A stretch of 62,000 nucleotides of DNA from Symbiodinium natans (taxonomy: Eukaryota > Sar > Dinophyceae > Suessiales > Symbiodiniaceae), in the NCBI GenBank assembly GCA_905221605.1, contig CAJNDS010000201.1, forward strand, positions 1 through 62,000, in the 5' to 3' direction. The number at the start of each line of letters is the position of its first letter. Position 1 is the stretch's first letter. This document shows, piece by piece, positions 7,312-19,318 of this stretch. The position numbers and the translations under genes are program-made. Below the pieces are notes generated by a model. That model was not told where the DNA came from. It was given only the letters and a program-made list of their open reading frames with translations, and did no database searches.

Positions 7312-10040
7312 TCACAAGGGCTGATCTGGGTTGGATGGTTGTGTTTTGGGGCGCCAAGGGCAGCCTCGTGAATAACAGCAGGCGTAGCCCATGCCCGCCA
7401 CAAGGACGGGGAAGGTGACCACGAAGAGAATGGGACCCACAATTGAAAGTATCTCCGCGCTCGAGCTGATTGGCGAGGACCCTGTTGGACACCAAACCTT
7501 GGCAGCTTCTTCAAGCATTGTTGAGGCTTGGATGGGGCTCGCAAGAATGTCTATACTCCCAGCAGAACTCTAGTTGTGCCCGGTAGGTTAAGTTTAACAC
7601 TAGGTTAAGTCAGGTTAGACACATCATGCACTGCCACCACGTCCAGGTAGTGGCCACTGCAACCGCCATAGCCAAAGCAGTCCGTCTCGTAGTATAAGCC
7701 ACTAAAGGAGCGCGGGTTTGTGCTCCCGTAAAACGGGTTTCCGTCATTCTTCCACTCAAGGGCAAAGGACGTCCCGCTGAACCTTGGAGTGTTCGGTGTT
7801 TGAGAGAGCAACATGCAGAACAGAAGAAAAAACTGTAACAGAGGGGTTTTTTTGCGGGGTTCAAGGGGGGATGCTGTTAGCAATTATTCCGATTCCACTA
7901 TCTTCGGCCCTTCGAGCCCTAGAAGTGCTCACGAATTCCTCGCCTAGAAACAGGAGGGCCGTGCCGGAGAAGAAGAATGAAAAAGCGAAGAGCCTGCCAA
8001 TCATCACGCCCCCCACATACTGCATCCAGTCATCGGAGAACCCTCCCTCACACCCCACTTTCACCCCTGTACCACTTAAACCCACTTAAACCCTACACAC
8101 TAAACTCAAGGCCGAGGCCTTACGGCCCCGACCCAGGTCGTTCGCCCGGGGACCCTCTGGCGTCGGAAGAGGTTTTTGGAAGTAAGCAGTTGACCCTCCA
8201 AATCGGGCCAGATCTGCTATTTGCATCTATTTGCACTGGAGTCTTCGAGCCTCGTCTGCATCCTAGCCTTCACAGCATCTGCGCCGCATTACAGCAAACC
8301 CTGAACCCTAAACCCCACATATACCACGTCCCAAGCTCTTCAACCCGTGCCTGTGCGACACAGGCGTCGGTGTATTGGGACATGCATCTGGCCCAACACA
8401 AATCGAAATCATGAAGCTCACGCCTTGGTAGGGCTGGGTAGGGAAGGAGGGGGAGGCGGTGTGCCCCAACTCTACCCGAAAACCACAAGCCTTATCAAGA
8501 CAGCTAGGAATGAGACGAACAGTACCAATCGCAATACATACTGAGACTCACGAAACAGGAGCCAAGAGACCACTGGCAAAGACGGGAAAGCCCGCTGCGG
8601 GCAGAAATAACAAAGCTCCCCAACTCACCATAGTCAGTGGTCTGAGCTTCTCGACCTCCTCTAGCGTCCAAGAAGGGCAGAGCACCAAGAGAGTTTCTTT
8701 TGGATTCCGTGTGTCGTCGATGATCTCAAGGATGTCGAACAGCATGCTAGATTTGTGCCAAACAACCATCGCCTTCAACGATTCTGGGTTTGCGCGAATT
8801 CGGGGTATGCCTCTCTGGAGGGTCCTGTAAGAAGGATTACCCTGCATTTTGAGGTCGATTCGGGGTACCCCCGTCTTGGGGAAGGCCCAATCCTCACACC
8901 GGGCCACTCATTCTTGAGGATCCCTGCAGCAAGGGCACTCACACCTGCGCTACCCTAAACCCTCAACCCGAAACTCTAAACCCTAAACCCTAATGCACCC
9001 CAAGCTGCCCACAAAACGTAGAGTATCAGGTCAACGATCACGTAGCCCAAGGCCAGGAAGGCCTCACACGTCAAGAGAACAACGCTGTCTGGTACCTGGT
9101 TTAGGGTTGAGGGTTTAGGGTTTCGGGTCTAGGGTCTAGGGTTTCGGGTTTAGGGTTTAGGGGTACCTACACCTTCTGTACTCGCCTGCTATGGGGTTGC
9201 TCCTGTCGGCCCTGGTCAAACTCATGTTGCGTCGCTGCGGGTATTGAAAGTCCCGACAGGCCCTCTGACAAGTTTGCGGCCGGGGCGCGGCAACCCACAG
9301 CCGGCGGTTGCTGACAGCCATGGCTCCCTAAACCCTAAACCCTAAACCCTAAACCCTAAACCCTAAACCCTAAACTCCCACCACAGTCTGGCTCCCAAAG
9401 GCCCCATGTGAACAAAGAGTCCCGCTCTCAAGCTCAGGCTTCTGTGGCCATCTCAACGGCTCTAAGAACCTTTAAGAACCCTCCGAACCCTACGAACCCT
9501 TAAGAACCCGAAGAACCCTAAGTCGCTTGCAAGTGGTGCGGATCTGGTCCGTGTACCATGCCCCAGGAAACGCTGCATTGGTGCCGTGTCTCCCTAGGGG
9601 CTACGGAAGGTTCCATGCTTCTAAGGGGCTCCCAAACATAGCAGGGTTCTTGTTGGGGGAGGGGTTCCGGTTCAAGGGAGTTCGGACCTAGGGCAAGATA
9701 TCCACGTGTCACAAATACTACCAAGGCTGTCAGCACCACATAAAATGCAAGGTGGGGATCGCCATTCAGATAGCTCTATCATAGAGGAGGCCCCTGTGAA
9801 GAGCCTGTTTCCCAAGAAATGGGTCTTCAGGGGGATCTTGGCATCAAAAGCGCTAGGCTGCTCAGGGGAAGTGTGTTGCTACGTGGTAGGAAGAGCGCGT
9901 CTAGCGACTGGCTTCTCCTTTTCTTCCTCAATCTCCATGTACGCTGCCGTCTGAGGCATATCGGCATCAAAATCCATCGTCAACCCCGCCGCCAGCTCGT
10001 GATCAAATGAAGCCTTAGCTGGTGGCATGCGAGCTTTCAT
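7312..10040 (-). CDS. Intron-dense gene for a multi-spanning membrane protein, unknown family
   Basis: I assembled this from exons whose edges and phases agree. Exon A 10040-9883 starts with ATG and is acidic (AAYMEIEEEKEKPVARRALP); its donor is GTAGCA. Exon B starts at 9773 and holds the first membrane segment (FYVVLTALVVFVTRGYLAL); its 3' edge is unresolved. A candidate exon follows near 9318-9172. Exon C 9095-8999 is a second membrane segment (VVLLTCEAFLALGYVIVDLI). Exon D 8783-8629 contains MLFDILEIIDD and SWTLEEVEKLRPLTM and ends at a perfect GTGAGT. Exons E 8594-8552 and F 8433-8325 join in phase 1. Exon G about 8010-7933 and exon H from 7832 carry FAFSFFFSGTALLFL and FFLLFCMLL, then a Tyr/Gly-rich luminal-looking stretch. 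The last exon, 7550-7312, has a final membrane helix (IVGPILFVVTFPVLVAGMGY), a basic tail and a stop TGA. Joins G-H and H-last are partly unresolved. No family recognised. Introns carry TTTAGGG-type repeats. Confidence 0.65.
8950..8995 (-). repeat. CCCTAAA block inside an intron
   Basis: The array ACCCTAAACCCTAA and variants lies immediately inside the donor of exon C (GTGCAT at 8998-8993) of the 7.3-10 kb gene. Confidence 0.8.
9096..9165 (+). repeat. TTTAGGG block inside an intron
   Basis: The array runs up to the acceptor of exon C: on the minus strand the intron ends CCCTAAACCAG and the exon begins GTACCAGAC at 9095, so the telomere-like repeat supplies the 3' splice-site context. Confidence 0.8.
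9327..9376 (-). repeat. CCCTAAA array (7 units)
   Basis: Seven near-perfect copies of CCCTAAA on plus, between candidate exons of the minus-strand membrane-protein gene. A degenerate AAGAACCCT series follows at 9465-9520. Confidence 0.9.
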
Positions 10041-11618
10041 GTGATCCAGGCTAAGGTGAAGTCCGAAAACTCAAAGCTTAAACCCCAAACCCTAGGACGT
10101 CTTCCGAGCAAAGGACAGGATAAAGGAAGCACAGCGAGCCGGCGGGTTGCAATCGGACTGAACTGCAGGCAGGGTCTCATACCCGACCCTAAGGCCCTGA
10201 GCACTCTCTGCTAATGCCTAGAATTGGCCCAAGCCCGGCTTGATCAGCATTCAGCCATTGCTTGCGACCAAAACGCCATGTCACGAAGTTGAGGACGTGC
10301 TCGGGATCTGTGGCGGAGCACGCCAGTCATGCCACTGAAATATTTGTTTTGCGGGGTAGAAAGATTTCCTCTTTTCAGGTCGGTACTGTGGGTTCTCAAT
10401 TGAAAAGATCGTATTCAAGAGCCCCCGATGGCTTGACGAACCGTTGCAAGAGTCAAGGGAACGTTCTTTTCAACGACTTGCCCAGCTTGCTTGGCCCTTG
10501 ACCTGTTCGTAGTTGTCCAGTAACCTTGGGGAATTAAAGGTTAACCTTTGGGATTGTAAGGGGATTATACTGCCCCAAAAAAGTTAAAGGTTACCTACTC
10601 TACTACTAGGTATTGATACAAGTCACAGAATCGAACGCCAGCAACAGCACCAAGCCATCCCAACGAAAAGGATGCACATGAAGGCAAAGGGGAGTCCTGA
10701 AAGCGCGGAGGAAGCCCCGCTCACTGCTACTGTTCACATGCAAAGACCCAAAGGCATACGGCACCCTTGTATGAGGTGTGCTCGAGGCTTGAACTAGGAA
10801 TAGGTATCGTCCCTGTTCTAATCTGACTCATCTCAAAGGCTTGCCAAGCTGGTCGCGTCTGCTAAAGGTCTGTGGGAGGAGAACTCCGAACTGCCATAAG
10901 ATATGCTCCTCAACTCGCTTTTGGAGCGTGCACAAAGATGCAAATCTTGCCTGAGAACGCTTACAGGTGCGACGCTGAACGAAACTTTGAAGTTGGCTTC
11001 TGTCTGCGCGTTGAATCACAAGGCAACAGAATGCTAGCTTGGCAGGTATGCATTCGCGTGGTGCTGTTGGACATGTTCACATCAAACCGAAGGTAAGACT
11101 TGTCTCCGATCGTGTTCGGATTTCATGTGTGCCACATGAGATTTATCTATCTTTAAGCATCCCGATCCAAGAGAAACATCTACCTGATGTCACCTATCTA
11201 GGGTTTTAAAAATTACGGGGCCCCCCGATATAGTCCCCAAAATAGCAGGATTCCCCTTCAGATACGGGCCCCAATAAGGCACCCCCTAATATCGTAAACC
11301 CCCGTCTCGCCTGGAAATGTTTGCAGGGGCCTGGGGCCCTGGCAGTACCCCTTTCTTCAAGGCTGGGTTTTCAAAAGCTTGGGGCTCCCGGTTTGGGGTA
11401 TTGAGTTGAATAAGGGACCAGTACTGGTCCCGAGGAAAACAGTGCTCCCGTGACTGGACCCATCGTGTGTGCGCATGAATGCAAGCCAACAAAAGAAAGC
11501 AGCTGCATTTCTGTCGCATTATCTGAGGCCTGAAGTCAGCCCCGGTCCAAAGACAGCATTTGCCCTCATTTTGTTCGGTGGCAACTGACTACCCGGAGGT
11601 TGAAAAAAGGCATGAACC
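10041..11618. other. Intergenic stretch
   Basis: No supported gene. A weak plus-strand frame at 10872-11096 and one at 10262-10501 have no recognisable domain. A segment at 10533-10620 (GGTTAACCTTTGGGATTG ... TTACCTACTCTACTA) resembles one at 31244-31282. Confidence 0.4.
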
Positions 11619-14600
11619 CTAAAATCCTGCTCGCAGTCCTGTACCACCGGCCAGAATGGAGAAGTGATGTGGAGTATCTGGAGTCTCACCTGACGTGCTG
11701 GGCACGGGCTCCACAAGCCCAGCTGCCTCAAAGACAGGCTTTGCACCGCCACGGCTGAGGTTTGCAGTGGGTGTTGGAGTGATGGTTGGAGTTGCAGTCG
11801 TGATTGTAGATACTGTAGTATTCTGCCGAAATGTGCTTGAACAGCTGAATTGGAGGCGGCACTGGTACAAGAACTGGCCAGACATCAAAGGTAGAGTCGG
11901 GCACCACCGGTAAATAACCTCGTCTTCTTGTGCCAGTCGGTGCAAATCCAGCACCGTGCATGCACGAGGCACGCAGTCGACCGTCTCACGAGTCCAGGAC
12001 AAGGAAGCCCCTGATCTGATCGTCAGCTTGCACAGTTTCCCGCTTATCTCCTCACATACACTCGCGAAAGCTTCAGCAGCTTCCAGGCAAGTGCCACGGC
12101 TTTTATCGGGAGTAAAGGAGGACGCAAGGCGACCGAGACACTTTTGGTTGACGTGTCGAAACTGGTACTCTGCTTGAGCATACATGCCTTGCTGCGGGTG
12201 TCGATGGCAGCCATAGCCTGATGGGACTCCAGCGGGTGGAGCTTCCACCTCGACAGGCGCTGGCAGCGCCGACAATGGATGAATCACACCATCCAGCAGC
12301 AAGCCGGCTCTGTCCGCAATGCAGGTCCAGTCGTTGTTCAGATTCTTGCGCAACGAGTAATTGTAGATGTGCATGCTGCAGTCGCGTATGTTGATACGAC
12401 AGAGTGTATCTCGAATGTGATGCTCGGATGGGGCAGCTACGACGTAAAGATGCCCTTGCGCTAGGAAGCTGTACGTACCTCGATCTCCCTCAAAGACCCC
12501 TTGCAAGCCCGGCAACGCGCAGCGGCGGGTAGCGCTCGCAACGCGATCCCGGCCGCCAAGACCACTAAGGCCGTCAGGTGGCTGAAACTCCAGGCGGTAC
12601 AAGAACAACTCATCAGCGTCACGAGCTTCACCCACGCTCGTGTTCCGACCTTGAGCTATGATCATTGCAAGGCATCGCTTCAGACCTTATTGAAGCTCTA
12701 TGTCGGCCGCCTAATCTGCCTGCGGCCAGCGATGTTTTTCCTGTGTTGAAATTTTTGGGCACGTGGAACCTATACTTTGTCGGCGCCCCGAGCCTATGGC
12801 CCACATGTCGCCAGTCTCTTCATCGAAGCGCGTGGCAATCATGGAAGCAACGCCACTCATCGTGACTCCGGGCGGTTCCTTAGTTCCACAAGCGAGCAAG
12901 CTTCTCGTGTGCCCAGGACGCTTTTTCTCCAAGCCGCAAAGGCCGCAGCACGATGGACGCTTCGGAAGGCTAACCTGGCAACGGAGGTGAAGCGTGGTGC
13001 CCGTTGGGCTGTTAGGAGAGCAGCCCCTGCCTACACCACGTCAGCCATGAGATGAGAGCATTTTGGAGTTTGACGGTTGCGAAGCCATCCGATCTGCAAA
13101 GGCCCGAATCCTAGAACCTCTCTCACACATGTCGGGAGCAGTGTTTCCTCTCGGTGGCCGATACCTAGCCCCGACAAGTTTCGGAGAATCACGATGCGAG
13201 TGGCTTGCTCGTTGGCACAATGACTCGCCCAAGCCATGCCGCCATGGTGTTGTAGCCCCAGGTCGGGTCATAGTGCCACTGGCTAGACCTGAACACGAGT
13301 CCCGTGAACTTGCCCTCCTAAACCCCCCAAGCTCCCGAAAAAGCTTCCCTAGAAGCCAAGCCGCCAGAAGGAGAGGGATGCGTCCTCGGACACTGAGACG
13401 ACGTAGGACATCTTGGCCTCGAAGACGTGGATCACGCCCACGAGGTCGGGGATGCTGGGGTCAAAGGACAGAACATGCAGGTGCGAGCCCAACGGCTGGT
13501 GCGCCACTTGAATCCAGGAATCCAAGGAGATCCTCCGCAGGAAGCTGTTCTCATGGAAGTGGAGCATCCCACGGTGGCTGTCAAAGCTGCATTGGAGGCC
13601 GACCGTGTTGTCCCAGGGCATGCAAAACCTGGGCTTCGGCTTTCAGGCGGAGCCCTATACATCTCGTGACCCCACAAAGATGCCCCCAAGAACAAGAAGC
13701 CTTGCTATGCACCACGTCTTCACCACCATGGCCTCGCTTTGGTACCGACGGCTTTACATAAGCTCCTGAACGGCAACCCAGGCACTTTGGGGTGCCCACA
13801 AGCTGCCCTCGCTCGACGTCCAGGAGACCAAGGCAGTGATCGCTGCCGTTCACAACCGCCATGGGGACAACCAGCGTCCCCCTGGCCTCCTCTGCCTTTG
13901 GCAGTGCCTCCCGCACATGCCCAAGGGAGGCTCGGGACACAGATTCCGGCCTGCATTCGAAGGCGTCAAGGCCGTATCCTGCCTTGCAGCGTCCCAGGTC
14001 ACAGAGGCGCGAGCCGGCCTGATTGCAAGACTCGCAGTGTTCGGCGCACGCCTCACACGTCTGATTCTCACTCGGGCCGAAGCCCAACGCGCAAGAACCG
14101 GAGTCACACCTACCGGCTCCAGCATTTGCACAGGAGTGGCAGTGATCTGCGCATGGCTCACACAGGCTCTCGTGCGTGAGGCCGTAGCCTCTTCCACAGC
14201 TAGCTTTGTCGCACATCCCCTCCTCGCTGCAGGTGCGGCAGTTTGCGGCGCAGGTGACGCACTGGCCATCAGGTGTCAAGTGCTTGCCAGGCACGCACTC
14301 CTGCAAACAGTGAGATCCGGAATTAAGGCTCCCATGACTGTTGAAACATGTTGAACAGCTGGATTGGTTAAGCAGCGATTGCCATTTTGGACCCTTCTCT
14401 CCCGTTGGTCCTTGCACCGCCAAGGCACATCGCAATCTCGACATCTGCCAGGCCATCTGCAGCGAGAGCAAATGCCCTGAGCGATCCCAAAGCCGAAGGC
14501 ACACCCGGCAGCATCACATCTTCCGGGTCCTGCAATTCCACAGCTGTGACAATGTGGAGAGCATCTTGCACAGCTTCCGTAGCTTCCATTGGACAAAGTC

Positions 14601-15554
14601 CACCCCACAGGATGCCCTGAAGCACAGAAAGCCACCTGGTCGCAGGTCCCGGGCCCCCGCACGTCACACTTCAGGCAGCCAGACGCATCGCACCTCTTGC
14701 CTTTCAAGGAAGCGAAAGTTGCAACATCTCAACTGCAACATCTTGCCTTTTCGGTTCTACTTTGCGGGGCTTTGCACATGTACGTCTACATTTCAGGAGT
14801 TTGAAGTTGTTGCCAACAGGAGAGAACGAGTGCATAAAGAAGCCAAGATGCACTCGCCTGCACTGTCCACACCAAAACGTTCCCAGCACCCGCCTGCTCT
14901 GCATCGACTTGGGCTGGTACAATTGTTGCAGAAGCGGCCGCATGGCAGGCATGACGAAGCATCCGCGCTGAGGGTGTAGCCATGTGTGCCTTGCTGTGGC
15001 AGAAAGACGAGAAGAAATCAAAGCACATCGGCATCAGGGGCACTATGGGCAAAGCAAAAACACAGCTTTGAAGAAAAGCTTTGAAGTAGGGCGTTCTCGG
15101 CTGCGGCACATAGCGAGCATGTCCTCAAGTCAGTGCACTCGGCGCAGTTCTTGACACAGGCTGTACAGCCTCCAGATGCTACAGTAAAGCCAGGACGGCA
15201 CATGCCAGGATCGCACTTCCCCGGACCAGACAATGCACACCCAGCGCAGTTGTCTGCGCACGCCTTGCAGGAACCCAGCTCATCAGGATCCTCAACGTAT
15301 CCACTGGCGCACCCATCAGAACATCGCCCGGTAACGCCACACATCTCACAGGTTCCAGCTCCTTTCACCAGCTTCCATGATTGCCAACATTGAATGCACG
15401 CACCATGGACATCGCATCGCCAGCATCCGATGGTCCCGCACTGCTCTGCTGCAGGCAAAGAGAAGCGGAGTATCAGGAGAGAAGCACAATGTACTCCTTT
15501 CATTGCCAAACCATTCGCAACTAGGATCAGCAAGAAGCAGTACGATCTGCGCAC
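11619..15554 (-). CDS. Intron-containing cysteine-rich protein gene with propeller-like C-terminal half
   Basis: Exon 1 ends at 15110, and its open frame reaches 15554. It probably starts near 15448 after a TTTGCCTGCAG acceptor, so upstream exons may exist. Exon 2 is 14700-14418, exon 3 is 14358-13758 and exon 4 starts at 13639. Introns of 409, 59 and 118 bp have GT...AG edges, and the phases agree. Exons 1-3 encode at least eight modules with spacing such as CxxCxxHCxSC...GRCDxxxC (for example SPHCHSCGIAGPGRCDAAGC), typical of furin-like/growth-factor-receptor cysteine-rich repeats. Such domains lie on the outside of the cell or in the secretory pathway. Exon 4 ends with VSVSEDASLSFWRL, a WD/propeller-like strand. 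Likely later exons are from 13317 (SSQWHYDPTWGYNTMAAWLG), about 12884-12790 (IATRFDEETGDMWAIGS) and from about 12658 (SFLAQGHLYVVAAPSEHHI). The stop at 11619 is the last candidate end. Exon 4-to-5 and later joins are not fully resolved. A secreted or receptor-like protein is inferred. Confidence 0.65.
14359..14417 (-). other. Intron of 59 bp in the cysteine-rich gene
   Basis: The donor GTGCAAGG follows TGGCG and the acceptor CAATCCAG precedes CTGTTCAAC. Splicing here joins two cysteine-rich modules in frame (phase 2) and removes a frame change that would otherwise break the repeat pattern. Confidence 0.65.
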
Positions 15555-16120
15555 CCCCGCCGCAAACCTGCTGCACCTCCTGTACTACGTGTCTCTTGCA
15601 AGCACAATTCAAGCACCCGTGGCTGCATGGATCCTGCGTTGCTAGCCCAACTGCCGAGGTGCAGGCAAGCGTTGATATACAATTACAGTAGTTGCAGTCA
15701 TTGCAGGATTTGCATTCGCATTGCAGTATAGCTTGCCTCGCAGTACTTTAAACTGTTGCACGAATTGTAGTTGTAGCAATTGCCGTATCATTATTTCACT
15801 AAGTTATTCTCCAACAGTTGATACGCTTCGGGCTTTGCAATCAAGCAACGGCACGTTGACCAGCATTTGGTTGACCTTCCCGAGACACCCTGCAACTCTT
15901 TTCCGCGATTCTCAAAGTTACTAACCAGGGCTGAAGAGTAGCTGTTGGGTAGCGAATGCTGGCAACACACATCCCACAGGGCGCCCATAGAACTGAAAGC
16001 AACCCGGTAACCGATTCGAAAACGAACATAGAGCCTCATGACTTTTGGTCGCTTCAACCGCCGACGCCCACCGAAAATGTCTGACACTTCCAGAACTTCA
16101 GCCATCTCCCCTCGCAACTC
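15555..16120. other. Intergenic stretch
   Basis: GTTGCAGT/TTGCAG-rich low-complexity sequence at 15660-15800. No supported gene; further 5' exons of the cysteine-rich gene could lie here. Confidence 0.35.
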
Positions 16121-16124
16121 TTCG

Positions 16125-16162
16125 TGAACAGCTCGTGAACAGCTCGTGAACAGCTCGTGAAC
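16125..16162. repeat. 11-bp tandem repeat (GAACAGCTCGT)
   Basis: Three and a half copies of GAACAGCTCGT in a row. A single related copy (GAACAGGTCGT...) occurs at about 18103, inside the second copy of the surrounding repeat module. Confidence 0.85.
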
Positions 16163-16859
16163 TATCTTGAACTCTCTTTGGGAACCCAGCAACCCTTGGG
16201 CAACTCCGTGCTTTTTCCCTCACGCTGCTTCGGTGAGCGGTTTGGAGGCACATTGTGGTCGCAGTGGCCACAGGGGTGCTCAAGGGGAGGCAAGTCAGTA
16301 GAGTCTGACCTGCCAAAGCTTGGTGGAGTTGAACTGCTTGATCAAGCCGAGGCTTGGTCATGCTGGTCATGCCCACAGTGCGACGATGCGGCCTGCTTGA
16401 AAACAAGGCCCGCGCTCCATCTCGGAATGTCAGCCTGCGCCCTGAGCCGACTGGATTACGATTCTCGGAGATCGCGAACTCCGACCTCCGGAAACGCTTG
16501 TCGTAGGTTGTGTCCCGGAGGCGTCCCGTGGTGGCTCTCCTCAGCTTCCCAACCGCTCGCATCTCCTCATACTCGGGGGCACCTTCACTGCCTGCGCACT
16601 GTCCTGACAATGCCACATCCAGGGGTCCACGGCGTGAGATCGATCTTCTCTAGCCATGCATGCTCAAGAGTCCAGTCGCATCTGTCCCGCTCCAAGTTGA
16701 AACTGCTGAGGTACCAAGGGCGTGAGGACGAGCCGCTTTTGCACAAAAAACTGTGATATTTCTAGGGCCGAGATGCCGGCAGCTGTGCTGGGGAAGACTA
16801 GAACAGCAAGGCGAAGCGATCCGACATGCTCCAAACTGCCTGAAAGCTCCACGCTTGAG

Positions 16860-18017
16860 GCACCGAGCATTGAATCCTAGACAGTCTAGCATCCTTTCAG
16901 GCAGCGCTGTCTATGGCTTTCTTGAGCAGATCGAGCCAAGTGGGCACGTATCAGCACCTTTCGCGTCCATTGCGTCTGTCCCGCTCCAAGTTGAAACTGC
17001 TGAGGTGCGAAGGGCGTGAAGACAAGTCACGTTTGGGCAAAGAACCCCGACACCGCTGGGGCCAGAAGACTAGAACAGCAAGGCGCAGAGATCCGATATG
17101 CTCTCAAGGCCTCATTGACTCATGGAAGCATCCTTCCATGCCTGAAACCTCCACGCTTGAGGCAACAAGCCCGGAATCCTGGACAGTCTACGCATGGGGT
17201 CTTCTCAAATAGGTCGCTCCATATGGGCATGTATCAGCAGCTGCACACTGCGGTCGAGCTGCAAGGACAGCAGGCAGAAGTCTGCTGATCATGCGAGGTA
17301 GACCATGCGTCCCTAAGATCGTACTTTGGGCAGCACTTTGGCTGCGCTTGCTGTGGTGGAGCTTGCGCATACCCAATTGCTGGCGCTCAGAAAGCTGCCA
17401 GACTTTTAGATGCAGGATAGTTTGCACAGCACGCTGCCTTGTTTGCAGCACCATGCAATCTTTTCCACGCTTGCCGCATGCATGTTGGTGGCCCTTGCCC
17501 GTAACTGCATGTGCTCTGGCATCCGAGCGTGGCCTACAGTTCTGACAACTTCCTCGAACGTGAGACCGCCACCAGAGTCTTCACATCATCCAGAGCTTCA
17601 TCGCGTGATTTGTTGCACCAGGCGTGGCCGGTCTGATAGACGACACTTGTGCCGAAGACGGATAGCTGGGGTTCTGCATTCCCAGCAATGAGTGAAGGTG
17701 AGCTGGCAAGCACAAAACTTAGGAAGAGTCCGAAGAAAGCTCTGGCTGCATCAGCAACTCAACTGCCCAGGCAAGAAGGCCGACAACAAGCTGGAAGTTG
17801 CTGCTGGGTCACCGGGCGTAAGAGTAGGTGACACCGCAATGGCAATCGAACACGAAAGGCCCTGAACTGGAGAGCACCTTGCATTCCGGTATCAACCACC
17901 GTGGAAAGATAGCGTGTCGCTAGGTGGCTATCAACAAATCTTATCCGTGCAGGTCACGGACTACTCAAGCTAAGAGTAGGCGAGAGGGTCACCGGGGTTT
18001 GCTTGACGCCTTCGGTA
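16860..18017 (+). repeat. 1158-bp segmental duplication, copy 1
   Basis: Near-identical to 19319-20476 at a constant offset of 2459 bp with no indels seen. I count about seven substitutions, for example ATTCCC versus AACCCC near 17677/20136 and GGGCGTAAG versus GGGCATAAG near 17816/20275, roughly 99% identity. Confidence 0.95.
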
Positions 18018-19318
18018 GGCCGTGGAGTTGAACCGAATGATCAAAGCCTTCACCCACCTGACACTTCCGGAACTTCAGCCATCTCCCCTCGCAACTCTTC
18101 GCGAACAGGTCGTGCGCAGCTCGTGAACTATCTTGAACTCTTTGGGAGCTCAGCGGAGGCACGTTGTGACGGCGGTGGCTACAGGGGTCTTTTAAAGGGG
18201 GTCCCCTCATGCCCAGGCGGCGACTCTGTGGCTTGCTTGAAAACAAGTTGGAATGTCGGCCTGCGTCGTGAGCCGACTGCATTACGATTCTTGGAGACTA
18301 TGGATTACGATTCTCGGAGATCGTGAACTCCGACCTCCGGAAACGCTTGTCGTAGCTTGGGTCCCGGAGGCGTCCCGTAATGGCTCTCTTCAGTTTCCCA
18401 ACCGCTCCCATCTCGGAGGTCTCCGGATACTCCCTTGGTGAACGTGCGCTTCAAGCGCACTGTCCGGTGCATGCCACATCCAGGGGTCCACGGCGTGAGA
18501 TCGATCTTCTCTAGCCATGCATGCTCAAGAGTCCAGTTGCATCTGTCCCGCTCCAAGTTGAAACTGCTGAGGTACGAAGGGCGCGAGGACAAGCCACGTC
18601 TGGGCAAAGAACTCTGACATTTCTCGAGATGCACAGCAAGGCACGGAGATCCGATATGCTCTCAAGGCCTCATTGACTCATGAAAGTATCCTTCCGTGCC
18701 GGAAACCTCCACGCTTGAGGCAACAAACCCGGAACCCTGGACAGTCTGGGCATCCCCTCAGGAGGCTCTTTCTATGGCTTTCTTAAACAGATCGCATGGC
18801 ATGTGTCAGCGGCTGCACACTGCGGTCGAGCTGCAAGGACAGCAGGCAGAAGTCTGTTGATGATGCGAGGTAGACCATGCGTCCCAGTTGCGTCCCCTAA
18901 GATTGGGTCCCGGAGGCGTCCCACGGTGGCTCTCCTCAGTTTCCCAAACGCTCGCATCTCCGAGGTCTCCTGATACTCACTTGGTGGACCTTCACTGCAA
19001 GAGCACAGTCCTGTGCATGGCACATCCATTGCTCAGAAATCCAGTTGCATCTGTCCCGCTCCAAGTTGGAACTGCTGAGGTACGAAGGGCGTGAGGACAA
19101 GCCGCTTTTGGGCAAAGAACCTGACGTTTCTAGTGCCGAGATGCCGGCTGCTGCGCTTGGGAAGACGAGAATAGCAAGAGATCGGACAAGGCCTCATTGA
19201 CTCATGGAAGCATCCTTCCATGCCTGAAACCTCCACGCTTCAGGCAACACGCCCTGAATGGACAGTCTAGGCATTTTCTCAGGAGGGGCTCTCTCAAAAC
19301 GATCGCTCCAAATCGGCT

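Noticed and set aside
8476-8503. Possible 28-bp exon of the membrane-protein gene
   Set aside because: Including it leaves a phase that runs into a stop in the next exon; joining 8552 directly to 8433 keeps the frame.
13063-13761. 232-codon plus-strand open frame
   Set aside because: It runs antisense to exons 3-5 of the cysteine-rich gene, which have matching splice phases and recognisable motifs.
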